From Streptomyces sp. AV19 (lineage in GTDB: Bacteria; Actinomycetota; Actinomycetes; Streptomycetales; Streptomycetaceae), in contig NZ_JAEAMR010000007.1 in assembly GCF_015999245.1 (NCBI RefSeq), forward strand, positions 444,419 through 508,418: a stretch of 64,000 nucleotides of DNA. The letters are read 5' to 3'. A model generated the notes under the pieces. The model saw only the letters and a program-made list of their open reading frames with translations. It ran no database searches and was not told the origin of the DNA. Both the position numbers and the translations under genes were made by a program. Positions 16,858 through 26,009 of this stretch are shown here, piece by piece. The first letter of the stretch is position 1, and each line of letters starts with the position of its first letter.

Positions 16858-17190
16858 AGATGCCCCGGACCCTCCCTTTCACCGTTTCTTCCGGGCTCCG
16901 CCCGGGGCCGCAACGCGGCTGCGCCGCGTTGACCGGGGGCTGCGCCCCCTGGACCCCTGAAGCGCCCTTCGGGCGCTGTCCTCAAACTCCCCCAGAGGGG
17001 GTGCCCCCAGACGGGCTGAATCAGCCCGTCCGGCGCTTGAGGACGAGCGGCGAAGCCGCGACACGGGGTCCGGGGCGGAGCCCCGAAAGGGGCGCAGGGG
17101 GCGAAGCCCCCGCACCACCGCGCGGAGCGCGGTGCCGGGCCGAGGGGCGGAGCCCGGAAGAAACGGTGAAAGGGCGGGACCGGGGCAAAA
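16858..17190. repeat. Dispersed palindromic element, copy 3 (complete)
   Basis: A complete copy: the left terminus CCCTTTCACCGTTTC (about 16873) and right terminus GAAACGGTGAAAGGGCGGG (about 17160-17178) are inverted; the core palindrome GACGGGCTGA-AT-CAGCCCGTC is flanked by GTCCTCAA and TTGAGGAC (about 16978-17044); GGGGCTTCGCCCC-like hairpins fill the rest. It lies between the OppD-like start and the end of the UPF0145 gene. It has no coding content. Confidence 0.85.
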
Positions 17191-17212
17191 CCCCCGCGGC
17201 ACCCCCTCCGCG

Positions 17213-17581
17213 CTACGCCAGCGGCGCGATCACCACCGCCGTGCCGTACGCACACACCTCCGTCCCGACGTCCGCCGCCTCTGTGACGTCGAAGCGGAAC
17301 ATCAGGACCGCGTTCGCGCCCCGCGCCCGCGCCTGCTCGACCAGGCGGTCCATGGCCTGGTTACGGGTCTGGACCAGGGTCTTCGTCAGACCCTTGAGCT
17401 CGCCGCCGATCAGCGACTTCAGACCCGCGCCGATCTGGCTGCCGACGTGGCGGGAGCGCACCGTGAGGCCGAAGACCTCGCCGATGACGCGCTCGACCCG
17501 GTACCCCGGCACGTCGTTCGTCGTGACCACGAGCACATCGGACTGCTCGTGCTGCCCGCCGCCCCACTCATCGATGCCCAT
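17213..17581 (-). CDS. UPF0145 (YbjQ-family) protein
   Basis: A 122-residue protein of the YbjQ/UPF0145 family. Its core shows the family features: VTTNDVPGYRVERVIGEVFGLTV, then RQ-type residues (VQTRNQAMDRLVEQARARGANAVLMFRFDV) and a C-terminal EVCAYGTAVVI. These proteins form small oligomers; their role is unknown, with a proposed metal- or stress-related function. The ATG at 17581 is preceded by AAGGTGG. Longer in-frame extensions upstream lack plausible starts. Confidence 0.85.
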   Translation of the reverse strand: MGIDEWGGGQHEQSDVLVVTTNDVPGYRVERVIGEVFGLTVRSRHVGSQIGAGLKSLIGGELKGLTKTLVQTRNQAMDRLVEQARARGANAVLMFRFDVTEAADVGTEVCAYGTAVVIAPLA

Positions 17582-17719
17582 CACGTCCACCTTCGCGTCG
17601 TTCGGTTTTCCCGCATTCTTGCGTTCGACCTGCGGGACGCACGGGCGGGACACGGGGTTGCGCCCTCCCCCCGTCACGGTCCCCGGCGATCCGCGGAACC
17701 GTGGGGCCGTCGGATGACG

Positions 17720-17748
17720 TTGATAGCTTGGGAAGGACGTACTACCCT
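17720..17748 (+). promoter_or_regulatory. Promoter for the DedA gene
   Basis: TTGATA (17720-17725), a 17-nt spacer and TACCCT (17743-17748) form a good housekeeping promoter about 63 nt before the DedA start. Confidence 0.65.
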
Positions 17749-17810
17749 CCCCCCGCCTGTGCCCGGGCCTCGCACGAGCCTGCGCCCCCGACCCAGGAGC
17801 CTGATCACCC

Positions 17811-18653
17811 GTGACCCCCGTCACCACCCTCGCGCTCGGCCCGCAGTGGCTGGACGCGGACTACCTGATCGGTCAGTTCGGCCTGCTCGGTGTGCTGGCC
17901 ATCGTCTTCGCCGAGTCGGGACTGCTGATCGGGTTCTTCCTGCCGGGCGACTCCCTGCTGTTCACCACGGGCCTCCTGGTGACCACCGGGAAGCTCGACG
18001 ACTACCCGCTGTGGGTGGTCTGCCTCCTCATCGTGCTCGCGGCGGTCCTCGGCGACCAGGCGGGCTACCTCTTCGGGCGCAAGGTGGGGCCGGCGCTCTT
18101 CCGGCGCCCCGACTCCCGGCTCTTCAAGCAGGAGAACGTCGAGAAGGCCCACGAGTTCTTCGAGAAGTACGGGCCGAAGTCGCTGGTCCTGGCCCGCTTC
18201 GTCCCGGTGATCCGCACCTTCACGCCGATCATCGCCGGCGTGAGCCGGATGAACTACCGGTCCTTCCTGATCTTCAACATCGTCGGCGGCGCGCTGTGGG
18301 GCGCCGGGGTGACGCTGCTGGGCGCCCTGCTCGGCAAGATCGAGTTCGTCCGGACCAACATCGAGATGATGCTGGTGGCGATCGTGCTGATCTCGGTCGT
18401 GCCGATCGCGATCGAACTCCTGCGGGCCCGCTCCAAGTCGAAGAAGGCCGGTCCCGCGAACGGGACCACGAACGGTCCCGCGGGCACCCCCGACGGGGTG
18501 CCCAGCGGGCCGCAGCCGCCGCGCGACTACCACCAGGTCCCGCCGCACTACCAGGACGTGCAGCCCTACCCGTTGCAGCAGCAGGACGCGCACCCCGGCG
18601 GGCCGCAGGACCCGCAGCAGCGCCCGCCGCGAGGGCGGCACGCCCGCCGCTAG
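17811..18653 (+). CDS. DedA-family membrane protein
   Basis: A 280-residue polytopic DedA/VTT-domain protein. Family motifs are ESGLLIGFFLPGD, GDQAGYLFGRKVG and ARFVPVIRTFTPIIAG. DedA proteins are membrane lipid scramblases or flippases that recycle undecaprenyl phosphate or other lipid carriers and affect membrane potential and drug resistance. The last 70 residues form a Pro/Gln/His-rich cytoplasmic tail unusual for the family. AGGAG precedes the GTG by 11 nt. Shortly after the stop, GCGGCCGGAA-like units repeat three times (18656-18690). Confidence 0.92.
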   Translation: MTPVTTLALGPQWLDADYLIGQFGLLGVLAIVFAESGLLIGFFLPGDSLLFTTGLLVTTGKLDDYPLWVVCLLIVLAAVLGDQAGYLFGRKVGPALFRRPDSRLFKQENVEKAHEFFEKYGPKSLVLARFVPVIRTFTPIIAGVSRMNYRSFLIFNIVGGALWGAGVTLLGALLGKIEFVRTNIEMMLVAIVLISVVPIAIELLRARSKSKKAGPANGTTNGPAGTPDGVPSGPQPPRDYHQVPPHYQDVQPYPLQQQDAHPGGPQDPQQRPPRGRHARR

Positions 18654-18774
18654 AACGCGGCCGGAAGGCGGCCGGAACGCGGCCGGAGTTCACATGCGTC
18701 CCACGGCCCCCACTGGGCACCCGTACTCCTGATCGGGCATGGTTGACCTGCACAGGAGCGTGGAGGAGCGCGAA

Positions 18775-20442
18775 GTGGGTGATCGGCAGCGGGACGGCGG
18801 CCCGCCGGAGGGCGGAGAGGACCGCAAACCGCAGAGCGACGAGGCGCGCAGCGCGTTCACGCCACCGTTGGGCGTGCCCCTGCCGCCCGTACCCGAGGAC
18901 GAGCATCCGACCTCGGAGTTCGCCGTGCCCAAGGGCGTGGCCGAGCCCGAGGACCGGCGCCCGGAGGGATCCGCCTTCGGCCCGCCCTCGGGTTCCACGA
19001 CCCAGGGCATCGCCTGGTCGGAACTCACCCCTCCGCTCGGCATCCCGAAGGTCAGCCTGCTCAAGGACGCGCCCTGGCAGGACCGGATGCGCACCATGGT
19101 CCGGATGCCGGTCGGCGAGCGGCCGGTGCCGGAGCGTCCGGCCAAGGAGGAGGAGACCGGCCCGGCCGTCCCCCGCGTCCTGGACCTCGTGCTGCGCATC
19201 GGCGAGCTGCTGCTCGCGGGCGGCGAGGGCGCCGAGGACGTCGAGGCGGCGATGTACGGCGTCGCGCACGCGTACGGCCTCGGGCGCTGCGAGCCGAACG
19301 TCACCTTCACCCTGCTGTCGGTCAGCTACCAGCCGTCCCTGGTGGACGACCCGGTCACCGCCAGCCGCACCGTGCGCCGCCGCGGCACCGACTACACCCG
19401 GCTCTCGGCCGTCTTCCGGCTCGTCCACGACATCACCTCGCAGGGCCTCACGCTCGAGGAGGCGTACCGCGGCCTCGCGGAGATCCGCCGCAACCGGCAC
19501 CCGTACCCCGGCTGGGCGCTGACCCTGGCCGCCGGGCTGCTCGCGGGCGCGGCGAGCCTGCTGGTGGGCGGCGGGCCCGTGGTGTTCCTCGCGGCCGCGG
19601 CCGGCGCCATGCTGGGCGACCGGCTGGCGTGGCTGGCCTCGGCGCGCGGGCTGCCGGAGTTCTACCAGTTCGTGGTGGCGGCGATGCCGCCGGCCGCGAT
19701 GGGGGTGGCGCTCAGCGCCATGGGCGACGTGGTGCACGTCCAGGCGTCCGCGGTGATCACCGGTGGGCTCTTCGCCCTGATCCCCGGGCGGGCGCTGGTC
19801 GCCGGCGTCCAGGACGGGCTGACCGGCTTCTACATCACTGCCTCGGCGCGTCTGCTGGAGGTCGGCTATCTGATCGTCGGCATCGTCAGCGGCGTGCTGA
19901 TCGTGCTCTACGGCGGTGTGCGGGTCGGCGGGACCACGCTCAACCCGGAGGCGGCGCTGGAGCGCCAGGAGCGGCCGGTGACGCAGACGATCGCGGCCAT
20001 GCTGCTGGCCTTCGCGTTCGCCGTCCTGCTCCAGCAGGAACGTCACACCGTGCTGTACGCCACCCTCAACGGCGGAGTCGCCTGGGTGGTCTACGGGGCG
20101 CTCGCCGATACCGGCGGGCTCGATCCGGTGCCCGCCACGGCCATCGCGGCCGGGCTCGTCGGGCTCTTCGGGCAGCTGCTCTCGCGCTACCGGTACATGT
20201 CCGCACTGCCGTATGTGACGGCGGCGATCGGGCCGCTGCTGCCCGGTAGCGCGGTGTACTTCGCGCTGCTGAACTTCGCCGGGAACGACATGAACACCGG
20301 GATGGCCAGCCTCTCCAAGGCGGCGGCCCTGGCGCTGGCCATCGCGATCGGCGTCAACCTCGGATCCGAGACAGCGCGGATGTTCCTCGTCGTCCCGGGC
20401 GGGGTGGCACGGCGCGCGGCGAAGCGGACGCGCGGCTTCTGA
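18775..20442 (+). CDS. Threonine/serine exporter family protein (ThrE)
   Basis: A 555-residue protein with a long acidic, proline-rich cytoplasmic N-terminus (about 125 residues), the DUF1212 amphipathic domain (RVLDLVLRIGELLLAGGEGAEDVEAAM and onward) and roughly ten membrane helices covering ThrE-N and ThrE-C. Relatives export threonine and serine using the proton gradient. The GTG at 18775 is chosen because GGAGGAG lies 6 nt before it; ATG 18739 is in frame but has no ribosome-binding site. It is followed by the convergent ppa gene. Confidence 0.87.
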   Translation: MGDRQRDGGPPEGGEDRKPQSDEARSAFTPPLGVPLPPVPEDEHPTSEFAVPKGVAEPEDRRPEGSAFGPPSGSTTQGIAWSELTPPLGIPKVSLLKDAPWQDRMRTMVRMPVGERPVPERPAKEEETGPAVPRVLDLVLRIGELLLAGGEGAEDVEAAMYGVAHAYGLGRCEPNVTFTLLSVSYQPSLVDDPVTASRTVRRRGTDYTRLSAVFRLVHDITSQGLTLEEAYRGLAEIRRNRHPYPGWALTLAAGLLAGAASLLVGGGPVVFLAAAAGAMLGDRLAWLASARGLPEFYQFVVAAMPPAAMGVALSAMGDVVHVQASAVITGGLFALIPGRALVAGVQDGLTGFYITASARLLEVGYLIVGIVSGVLIVLYGGVRVGGTTLNPEAALERQERPVTQTIAAMLLAFAFAVLLQQERHTVLYATLNGGVAWVVYGALADTGGLDPVPATAIAAGLVGLFGQLLSRYRYMSALPYVTAAIGPLLPGSAVYFALLNFAGNDMNTGMASLSKAAALALAIAIGVNLGSETARMFLVVPGGVARRAAKRTRGF

Positions 20443-20469
20443 CTCGGCCGCGCGCCCCGTTCATCCGGC

Positions 20470-20967
20470 TCAGTGGTGCGAGCCGCCCGCGGCCTCGAGG
20501 CGCTTGTACGAGGCCTCGATCTCGGCCTCGGCCTCGGCGCGGCCGACCCACTCCGCGCCCTCGACGGACTTGCCCGGCTCCAGGTCCTTGTAGACCTCGA
20601 AGAAGTGCTGGATCTCCAGGCGGTCGAACTCGGACACGTGGTGGATGTCGCGCAGGTGCTCGACGCGCGGGTCGTTGGCCGGGACGCAGAGCAGCTTGTC
20701 GTCGCCGCCCGCCTCGTCGGTCATACGGAACATGCCGACGGCGCGGCACTTGATGAGGCAGCCCGGGAAGGTGGGCTCGTCCAGGATGACGAGCGCGTCC
20801 AGCGGGTCGCCGTCCTCGCCGAGGGTGTTCTCGACGAAGCCGTAGTCGGCGGGGTAGCTGGTGGAGGTGAAGAGACGGCGGTCCAGACGGATGCGACCGG
20901 TCTCGTGGTCCACCTCGTACTTGTTCCGCGATCCCTTCGGAATCTCGATGGTGACGTCGAACTCCAC
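20470..20967 (-). CDS. ppa: Inorganic pyrophosphatase
   Basis: A 165-residue family I soluble pyrophosphatase that hydrolyses PPi to phosphate and drives biosynthetic reactions. Family hallmarks are [29 protein letters not shown] and the metal-binding DGDPLDALV, followed by [20 protein letters not shown]. The GTG at 20967 is chosen because AAGGAG lies 6 nt before it, giving the conserved (M)[11 protein letters not shown] start; an ATG five codons upstream contains that ribosome-binding site. It diverges from dacB across 86 nt. Confidence 0.97.
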   Translation of the reverse strand: MEFDVTIEIPKGSRNKYEVDHETGRIRLDRRLFTSTSYPADYGFVENTLGEDGDPLDALVILDEPTFPGCLIKCRAVGMFRMTDEAGGDDKLLCVPANDPRVEHLRDIHHVSEFDRLEIQHFFEVYKDLEPGKSVEGAEWVGRAEAEAEIEASYKRLEAAGGSHH

Positions 20968-21053
20968 GAGTGGCTCCTTCATGATCAACACATACGTCTG
21001 GTGATTAAGTGTCCCCCACGCAGGTGTGTGGTGGCGAAAGGGGCTGGTCCGTA

Positions 21054-22493
21054 ATGCCCGCAGGCGGACGGTGGCAGGCCGTGCGCGGTGTTCTCGTGCC
21101 GTTGACGCGGCGCGGTACCGCCCGGTTCGTCGCGATTTCCACCGCGACGGGCCTGGTCGTCGCCGCGGGCGCGGTGGCGGTCGCCGGCCCCTGGGACGGC
21201 GGACAGCGTAAGGCCGAACGGGTCCGCGCCGCAGCCGCCGACCGAGGGCATTCCGCACGTCGTGCGCCCGCGCGCCCCCCGGCGGCGCCGGTGCTCGCCG
21301 GGCCCGCGGCCGGCGGCCGCCCGCCCGCCGCGGCCGACGTGGCCGCCGCGCTGGAGCCGTTGCTCAGGGACCCCGCGCTGGGCGCGCACGCCTCGGCGTC
21401 CGTCGTGGATGTCGCCGGGGGCGGGCGGCTGTTCGGGTCCGACGAGAGCACGGCCTTCACCCCGGCCTCCACGATCAAGCTGGCCACGTCGGCGGCGGCG
21501 CTGGCCGCGCTCGGCGGCGATCACCGGATCGAGACCACGGTGATGCTCGGGGACGACGGGATCGTGCTCGTCGGCGGCGGCGACCCGACGCTCACGGCGC
21601 ACCCCGCCGCGTCCGGCGAGCGGTTCGCCAGCCTGCCCGCGCTGGCCGACGCGACCGCGCGGGCGCTCAAGGCGCGCGGCACGGCGCGTACGCGGCTGTC
21701 GTACGACCTCTCGCGGTACTCCGGGCCCGTGCAGCACCCGATCGGGCCCAACGACAACCTGGCGCCCGTCAGTCCCCTCATGATCGACGAGGGGCGCCTC
21801 GACGACTCCGACCACGGGCCCGCGGCGCGGTCGGCCGATCCGGCGGGGGACGCGGCGCGGAAGTTCGCCGAGTTGCTGGGGGAGCGAGGAGTGCAGGTCG
21901 ACGGTCCTGCCGAGGAGGGGCGCGCGCCGGCCTCCGCACGCCGGATCGCGGCCGTCTCGTCCGCGCCGCTGGCCGAGCTGGTCGAGCGCGCGCTGACCAA
22001 CAGCGACAACGACATCGCCGAGGCGCTCGCCCGGCAGACCGCCCTGGCGGACGGGCGGCCCGCGAGCTTCGACGGCGCGGCCCGGGCGGTCGAGGCGCGG
22101 TTGTCGCGGATCGGCCTGCCGATGGACGGGGCGCACGTCGCGGACGGCAGCGGGCTCGACCGGTCCGACAGGGTCTCGGCGGAACTGCTGGCGCGCCTCC
22201 TGGCGCGCGCGTCGGACGCGCGCGCCCCCGAGCTGCGCCCGGTGCTGACGGGGTTGCCGGTGGCGGGGTTCAGCGGGACGTTGCGGGGGCGGTACGCCGA
22301 CGCCGCCGAGGGACGGGGCCTGGTGCGCGCCAAGACGGGCACGCTGACCGGCGTCAACACGCTTGCCGGGACGGTCGTCACGCCCGGCGGGCGGCTGCTC
22401 GCGTTCGCGTTCATGGCGGACGGGACGGTGGACGCGGAGGGGGCGCAGCGGGCGCTGGACCGGCTGGCGGTGGGGGCGGGGTCGCTGCGCTAG
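21054..22493 (+). CDS. dacB: D-alanyl-D-alanine carboxypeptidase/endopeptidase (PBP4-type)
   Basis: A 479-residue low-molecular-weight class C penicillin-binding protein acting on peptidoglycan outside the membrane. A signal anchor lies near residues 20-42 ([21 protein letters not shown]). The catalytic motifs are SxxK at Ser139-Lys142 (ASTIK), SxN at Ser317-Asn319 (SDN) and KTG at about 427 (RAKTGTLTG). It trims or cleaves cross-links. The ATG at 21054 has only a weak, distant purine stretch; GTG 21009 is an alternative. A dispersed repeat follows within 6 nt of the stop. Confidence 0.92.
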   Translation: MPAGGRWQAVRGVLVPLTRRGTARFVAISTATGLVVAAGAVAVAGPWDGGQRKAERVRAAAADRGHSARRAPARPPAAPVLAGPAAGGRPPAAADVAAALEPLLRDPALGAHASASVVDVAGGGRLFGSDESTAFTPASTIKLATSAAALAALGGDHRIETTVMLGDDGIVLVGGGDPTLTAHPAASGERFASLPALADATARALKARGTARTRLSYDLSRYSGPVQHPIGPNDNLAPVSPLMIDEGRLDDSDHGPAARSADPAGDAARKFAELLGERGVQVDGPAEEGRAPASARRIAAVSSAPLAELVERALTNSDNDIAEALARQTALADGRPASFDGAARAVEARLSRIGLPMDGAHVADGSGLDRSDRVSAELLARLLARASDARAPELRPVLTGLPVAGFSGTLRGRYADAAEGRGLVRAKTGTLTGVNTLAGTVVTPGGRLLAFAFMADGTVDAEGAQRALDRLAVGAGSLR

Positions 22494-22498
22494 GAGAT

Positions 22499-22676
22499 GT
22501 GCCCCGGTCCCGCCCTTTCCCGGGGAGACCCCGGACCCCATTCGCCCTTTGGTCGAAGTCCTCAAACGCCGGACGGGCTATTTCAGCCCGTCCGGCGTTT
22601 GAGGACCAACGCGGCGAAGCCGCGTTGCCCCGCGCGGAGCGCGGCGAGAAACGGTGAAAGGGCGGGACCGGGGCAG
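22499..22676. repeat. Dispersed palindromic element, copy 4 (shortest complete copy)
   Basis: This 178-bp copy shows the family layout best. Its termini are inverted (CCCCGGTCCCGCCCTTTC at about 22503, GAAACGGTGAAAGGGCGGGA at about 22650-22669). Its core is a perfect 22-bp stem (22558-22579 with 22585-22606) closed by a 5-nt loop, both arms ending in GTCCTCAA/TTGAGGAC. Placed immediately after the dacB stop, it could also end transcription in both directions. Confidence 0.88.
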
Positions 22677-22710
22677 GAAACCCCGCCTGTGCCACCCGCC
22701 CGGCAACACG

Positions 22711-22716
22711 TACCGT
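22711..22716 (+). promoter_or_regulatory. -10 element placing transcription start at the ATG (leaderless)
   Basis: TACCGT lies exactly 6 nt before the ATG at 22723 and no ribosome-binding site is present, the geometry of a leaderless mRNA. Confidence 0.55.
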
Positions 22717-22722
22717 GAAGCC

Positions 22723-23856
22723 ATGACGAGCATCGGTGGTGCGGAGATGGTCGACTGGAAGCTCGCGGTGGCGACCGCGACGCGGCTCGTGCGGCCGGGG
22801 CCCGACGTCAGCCGCGACGAGGCCCGCGACGTCGTCGCCGAACTGCGGCGGCACGCCAAGTCGTCCGAGGAGCACGTCAGGTCCTTCACCCGGATGTCCC
22901 CGCCGGGCGGTCCCGCCGGCGACACCCCGGTCCTCGTCGTGGACCGGGCCGGCTGGATCCGGGCCAACGTCGCCGGTTTCCGCGCGGTGCTGGGGCCGCT
23001 GCTGGAGAAGATGCAGGACCGCCGGGGCAACCTGCCCGGCGGCGCCGTCCTGGGCGCGGTCGGCGGCAAGGTGACCGGCGTGGAACTGGGCATGCTGCTG
23101 TCGTTCCTGGCGTCCCGGGTGCTGGGCCAGTACGAGACGTTCGCGCCGCCCACCCGCGAGCTGCCCGGCGCCGCCGAGGGCGGCGGCCGCCTGCTGCTGG
23201 TGGCCCCGAACATCGTCCACGTGGAGCGCGAACTGGACGTCGCCCCGCACGACTTCAGGCTGTGGGTGTGCCTCCACGAGGAGACGCACCGCACGCAGTT
23301 CACCGCCGTCCCCTGGCTGCGCGACCATATCGAGGGCGAGGTCCAGACGTTCCTCGCCGAGACCGAGGTCGACCCGGCCACCCTGCTGGAGCGGCTCCGC
23401 GAGGCGCTGCAGACGCTGGCCGGCGGCCGGCCGCCGGAGGACGAGGAGGCGCGCGGCGGGCGCAGCATCGTCGAGCTGGTCCAGACCCCGGCCCAGCGGG
23501 AGATCCTCGGCCGGCTGACGGCCGTGATGTCCCTCCTGGAGGGGCACGCCGACTACGTGATGGACGGCGTGGGCCCGCAGGTCGTCCCGTCGGTGGCGGA
23601 GATCCGCGAGAAGTTCCAGCAACGGCGGGCCAGCGGCGCGGGCCGGCTGGACGCGGCGCTGCGGAAACTGCTGGGTCTCGACGCCAAGCTGCGGCAGTAC
23701 CGTGATGGTGAACGGTTCGTACGCGCTGTTGTCGACGAGGTCGGCATGGAGGGCTTCAACAGGGTCTGGACCTCGCCGAACACGCTCCCGACCAAGGCCG
23801 AGATCGCCAAACCCGCGGACTGGGTCGCGAGGGTGCACGGACGCTCCGACGGGTGA
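22723..23856 (+). CDS. Zincin-like metallopeptidase (DUF2342 / F420-biosynthesis-associated family)
   Basis: A 377-residue soluble protein with the zinc-binding HEETH motif (LHEETHRTQF, about residues 186-195) and the preceding NIVHVEREL segment typical of DUF2342, an actinobacterial family sometimes called coenzyme F420 biosynthesis-associated. Peptidase activity is predicted but the substrate is unknown, and no F420 gene is nearby. The gene stands between dacB and tilS in the same direction and has its own leaderless-type promoter. Confidence 0.85.
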   Translation: MTSIGGAEMVDWKLAVATATRLVRPGPDVSRDEARDVVAELRRHAKSSEEHVRSFTRMSPPGGPAGDTPVLVVDRAGWIRANVAGFRAVLGPLLEKMQDRRGNLPGGAVLGAVGGKVTGVELGMLLSFLASRVLGQYETFAPPTRELPGAAEGGGRLLLVAPNIVHVERELDVAPHDFRLWVCLHEETHRTQFTAVPWLRDHIEGEVQTFLAETEVDPATLLERLREALQTLAGGRPPEDEEARGGRSIVELVQTPAQREILGRLTAVMSLLEGHADYVMDGVGPQVVPSVAEIREKFQQRRASGAGRLDAALRKLLGLDAKLRQYRDGERFVRAVVDEVGMEGFNRVWTSPNTLPTKAEIAKPADWVARVHGRSDG

Positions 23857-24052
23857 CCCCGCCGCGCCCCCTGACGGATGAACGCTCCCGTAATCACCCG
23901 TCCGAGGGACCGTGTGCCAGGGGTGGGCGTGCGATGCTCGGGTAAAGGCTCGTCTCTGTCACCATCTACGCACACAGCGTGACTGACGCAGCCCGCACGT
24001 CCCCACAACCCCTTCCCGTTGGCTCCTCGTTGGAACGATTGGACACTCGGAC

Positions 24053-25069
24053 ATGGGTCCACACCCCGCGGTCGCCGCGATACGCCTGGCGGTCCGCCGC
24101 GTACTCCACGACGTCCTCACCCTCGCTCCGCCCCCCGACCCCAGCGGCGGCCCCCGCTCCCCGCTCGTCCTGGCCGCCTGTTCCGGCGGCGCCGATTCCA
24201 TGGCGCTCGCCTCCGCCCTCGCCTTCGAGGCCCCCCGGCTCGGTGTCCGCGCCGGCGGCGTCACCGTCGACCACGGCCTCCAGGAGGGCTCCGACCTCCG
24301 CGCCGCCGAAGTGGCGGGCCGCCTCCGCGCGCTGGGCCTCGATCCCGTCGAGGCGCTCCCGGTGACCGTCGGCAGGGACGGTGGCCCCGAAGCCGCCGCC
24401 CGCGACGCCCGCTACGGGGCGCTCGACGAGGCCGCCGAGCGGTACGGCGCGGCCGCCGTCCTCCTCGGCCACACCCGCGACGACCAGGCCGAGACCGTGC
24501 TCCTGGGACTCGCCCGCGGCTCCGGCACCCGTTCGCTGTCCGGCATGGCCACGGCCTCCGGCGTCGGCGGCCGCTACCGCAGGCCGTTCCTGGGGCTCGA
24601 CCGGCAGACCGCCCGCAAGGCGTGCATGGTCCAGTCGCTCCCCGTCTGGGACGACCCGCACAACGTCGACCCCGCCTACACCCGCTCCCGCGTCCGCCAC
24701 GAAGCACTGCCCGTCCTGGAGAAGGCCCTGGGCAAGGGCGTCGTCGAGGCCCTGGCCCGGACCGCCCAGCTCTCCCGCGACGACGCCGACGCGCTGGACT
24801 CCTGGGCCGTCGCCGTGGAGCCGTCCGTCCGGGACGACAGCGGTGCCCTGGAGGTCGCCAAGCTCTACGCGCTGCCCGCCGCGGTGCGCCGCCGGGTGCT
24901 GCGCCGCGCGGCCATCGAGGCCGGCTCCCCGGCCGGTTCGCTCTTCGCCCGGCACATCGAGGAGGTCGACCGGCTGATCACCGGCTGGCGGGGCCAGCGC
25001 GCCATCAACCTCCCCGGGCGCGTCGCGGTCCACCGGCATGGTGGCAGACTGGTCCTCCGGCAGGGCTGA
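24053..25069 (+). CDS. tilS: tRNA(Ile)-lysidine synthetase
   Basis: A 338-residue PP-loop ATPase that converts C34 of tRNA-Ile(CAU) to lysidine, making it read AUA. The PP-loop SGGADS is at residues 44-49; [10 protein letters not shown] and [20 protein letters not shown] are the other family motifs. There is a short C-terminal domain, as in actinobacterial TilS. The start at 24053 lacks a clear ribosome-binding site. hpt follows about 100 nt downstream, a conserved pair in many bacteria. Confidence 0.95.
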   Translation: MGPHPAVAAIRLAVRRVLHDVLTLAPPPDPSGGPRSPLVLAACSGGADSMALASALAFEAPRLGVRAGGVTVDHGLQEGSDLRAAEVAGRLRALGLDPVEALPVTVGRDGGPEAAARDARYGALDEAAERYGAAAVLLGHTRDDQAETVLLGLARGSGTRSLSGMATASGVGGRYRRPFLGLDRQTARKACMVQSLPVWDDPHNVDPAYTRSRVRHEALPVLEKALGKGVVEALARTAQLSRDDADALDSWAVAVEPSVRDDSGALEVAKLYALPAAVRRRVLRRAAIEAGSPAGSLFARHIEEVDRLITGWRGQRAINLPGRVAVHRHGGRLVLRQG

Positions 25070-25173
25070 TTCGAACGGCCGTGAGTGATCACGGTCCGGG
25101 CCCGGCCGGTCCGGACCGGGCGGACAGGAGCCCGGACGGCCGGACGATCCTCCATCGAACGAGAGTGGCGCGG

Positions 25174-25728
25174 GTGGACGACAAGGACATGGGCACCGAC
25201 CTCAAGTCGGTGCTCATCACCAAGGAAGAGATCGACGCGAAGCTGGCAGAGCTGGCCGCGAAGATCGACGCGGAGTACGCGGGCAAGGACCTGCTCATCG
25301 TCGGTGTCCTCAAGGGCGCCGTGATGGTGATGGCGGACCTGGCGCGCGCGCTGTCCAACTCCGTCACCATGGACTGGATGGCCGTGTCCTCCTACGGCGC
25401 GGGCACCCAGTCCTCCGGCGTGGTGCGCATCCTGAAGGACCTCGACACCGACATCAAGGGCAAGCACGTCCTGATCGTCGAGGACATCATCGACTCCGGC
25501 CTGACGCTCTCGTGGCTGCTGTCGAACCTCGGCTCCCGCGAGCCGGCGTCGCTGAACGTCGTCACCCTGCTGCGCAAGCCGGAGGCGGCCAAGGTCGCGA
25601 TCGACGTGAAGTGGGTCGGATTCGACATCCCGAACGAGTTCGTCGTGGGTTACGGTCTGGACTTCGCGGAGAAGTACCGCAACCTGCCCTTCGTGGGCAC
25701 GCTCGCGCCGCACGTCTACGGCGGCTGA
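25174..25728 (+). CDS. hpt: Hypoxanthine phosphoribosyltransferase
   Basis: A 184-residue purine salvage enzyme transferring phosphoribose from PRPP to hypoxanthine or guanine. The PRPP loop [11 protein letters not shown] begins at about residue 102; [17 protein letters not shown] and [16 protein letters not shown] are characteristic. The GTG at 25174 is preferred (GAGAG upstream); ATG 25189, five codons in, is an alternative. tilS-hpt-ftsH order is widely conserved. Confidence 0.96.
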   Translation: MDDKDMGTDLKSVLITKEEIDAKLAELAAKIDAEYAGKDLLIVGVLKGAVMVMADLARALSNSVTMDWMAVSSYGAGTQSSGVVRILKDLDTDIKGKHVLIVEDIIDSGLTLSWLLSNLGSREPASLNVVTLLRKPEAAKVAIDVKWVGFDIPNEFVVGYGLDFAEKYRNLPFVGTLAPHVYGG

Positions 25729-25828
25729 TACGCCCTTGACCTGGGGGGACGGTCCCCGTGCCGGGCCCTGGCGGGCGCTGGGAACCCTCCGCGGTTTTCC
25801 GCCGTTGGAGGAGGGGAAGACGGATTTG

Positions 25829-25859
25829 TTGACCGTCTGCGGCGTCGTCGGGTGACAAT
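25829..25859 (+). promoter_or_regulatory. Candidate ftsH promoter
   Basis: TTGACC (25829-25834) and GACAAT (25854-25859) are 19 nt apart, or 18 nt if TGACAA is used. The rest of the 280-nt gap before ftsH holds no gene. Confidence 0.45.
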
Positions 25860-25978
25860 GCTGGGGTACCGTCCGAAGGTCAGTCTTTTCAAGCAGTTCT
25901 GAGTCAAGTACTGCAAGGTCGAGCAGAACACCGTACGCACAGGCACCCCCGTCCGGGGGCACCGTGCCTCACTGTGGC

Positions 25979-26009
25979 AGGAGGGACGGGGCGCTCGCGC
26001 CCCGTATGG
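25979..26009 (+). promoter_or_regulatory. Ribosome-binding site split from the ftsH start by a hairpin
   Basis: AGGAGG (25979-25984) is 25 nt before the ATG at 26010, too far for normal initiation. Between them lies a perfect 8-bp hairpin (25986-25993 with 25998-26005, loop CTCG). When folded, it leaves an effective spacing of about 5 nt. Start choice therefore depends on this fold. Confidence 0.6.

Noticed and set aside
17582..17827. Longer N-terminus for the UPF0145 protein
   Set aside because: The added residues are low complexity, overlap the DedA promoter and match no family member.
25974..26009. GTG at 25974 as the ftsH start
   Set aside because: It has no upstream ribosome-binding site and overlaps the AGGAGG that best fits the ATG at 26010; it is kept only as an alternative.
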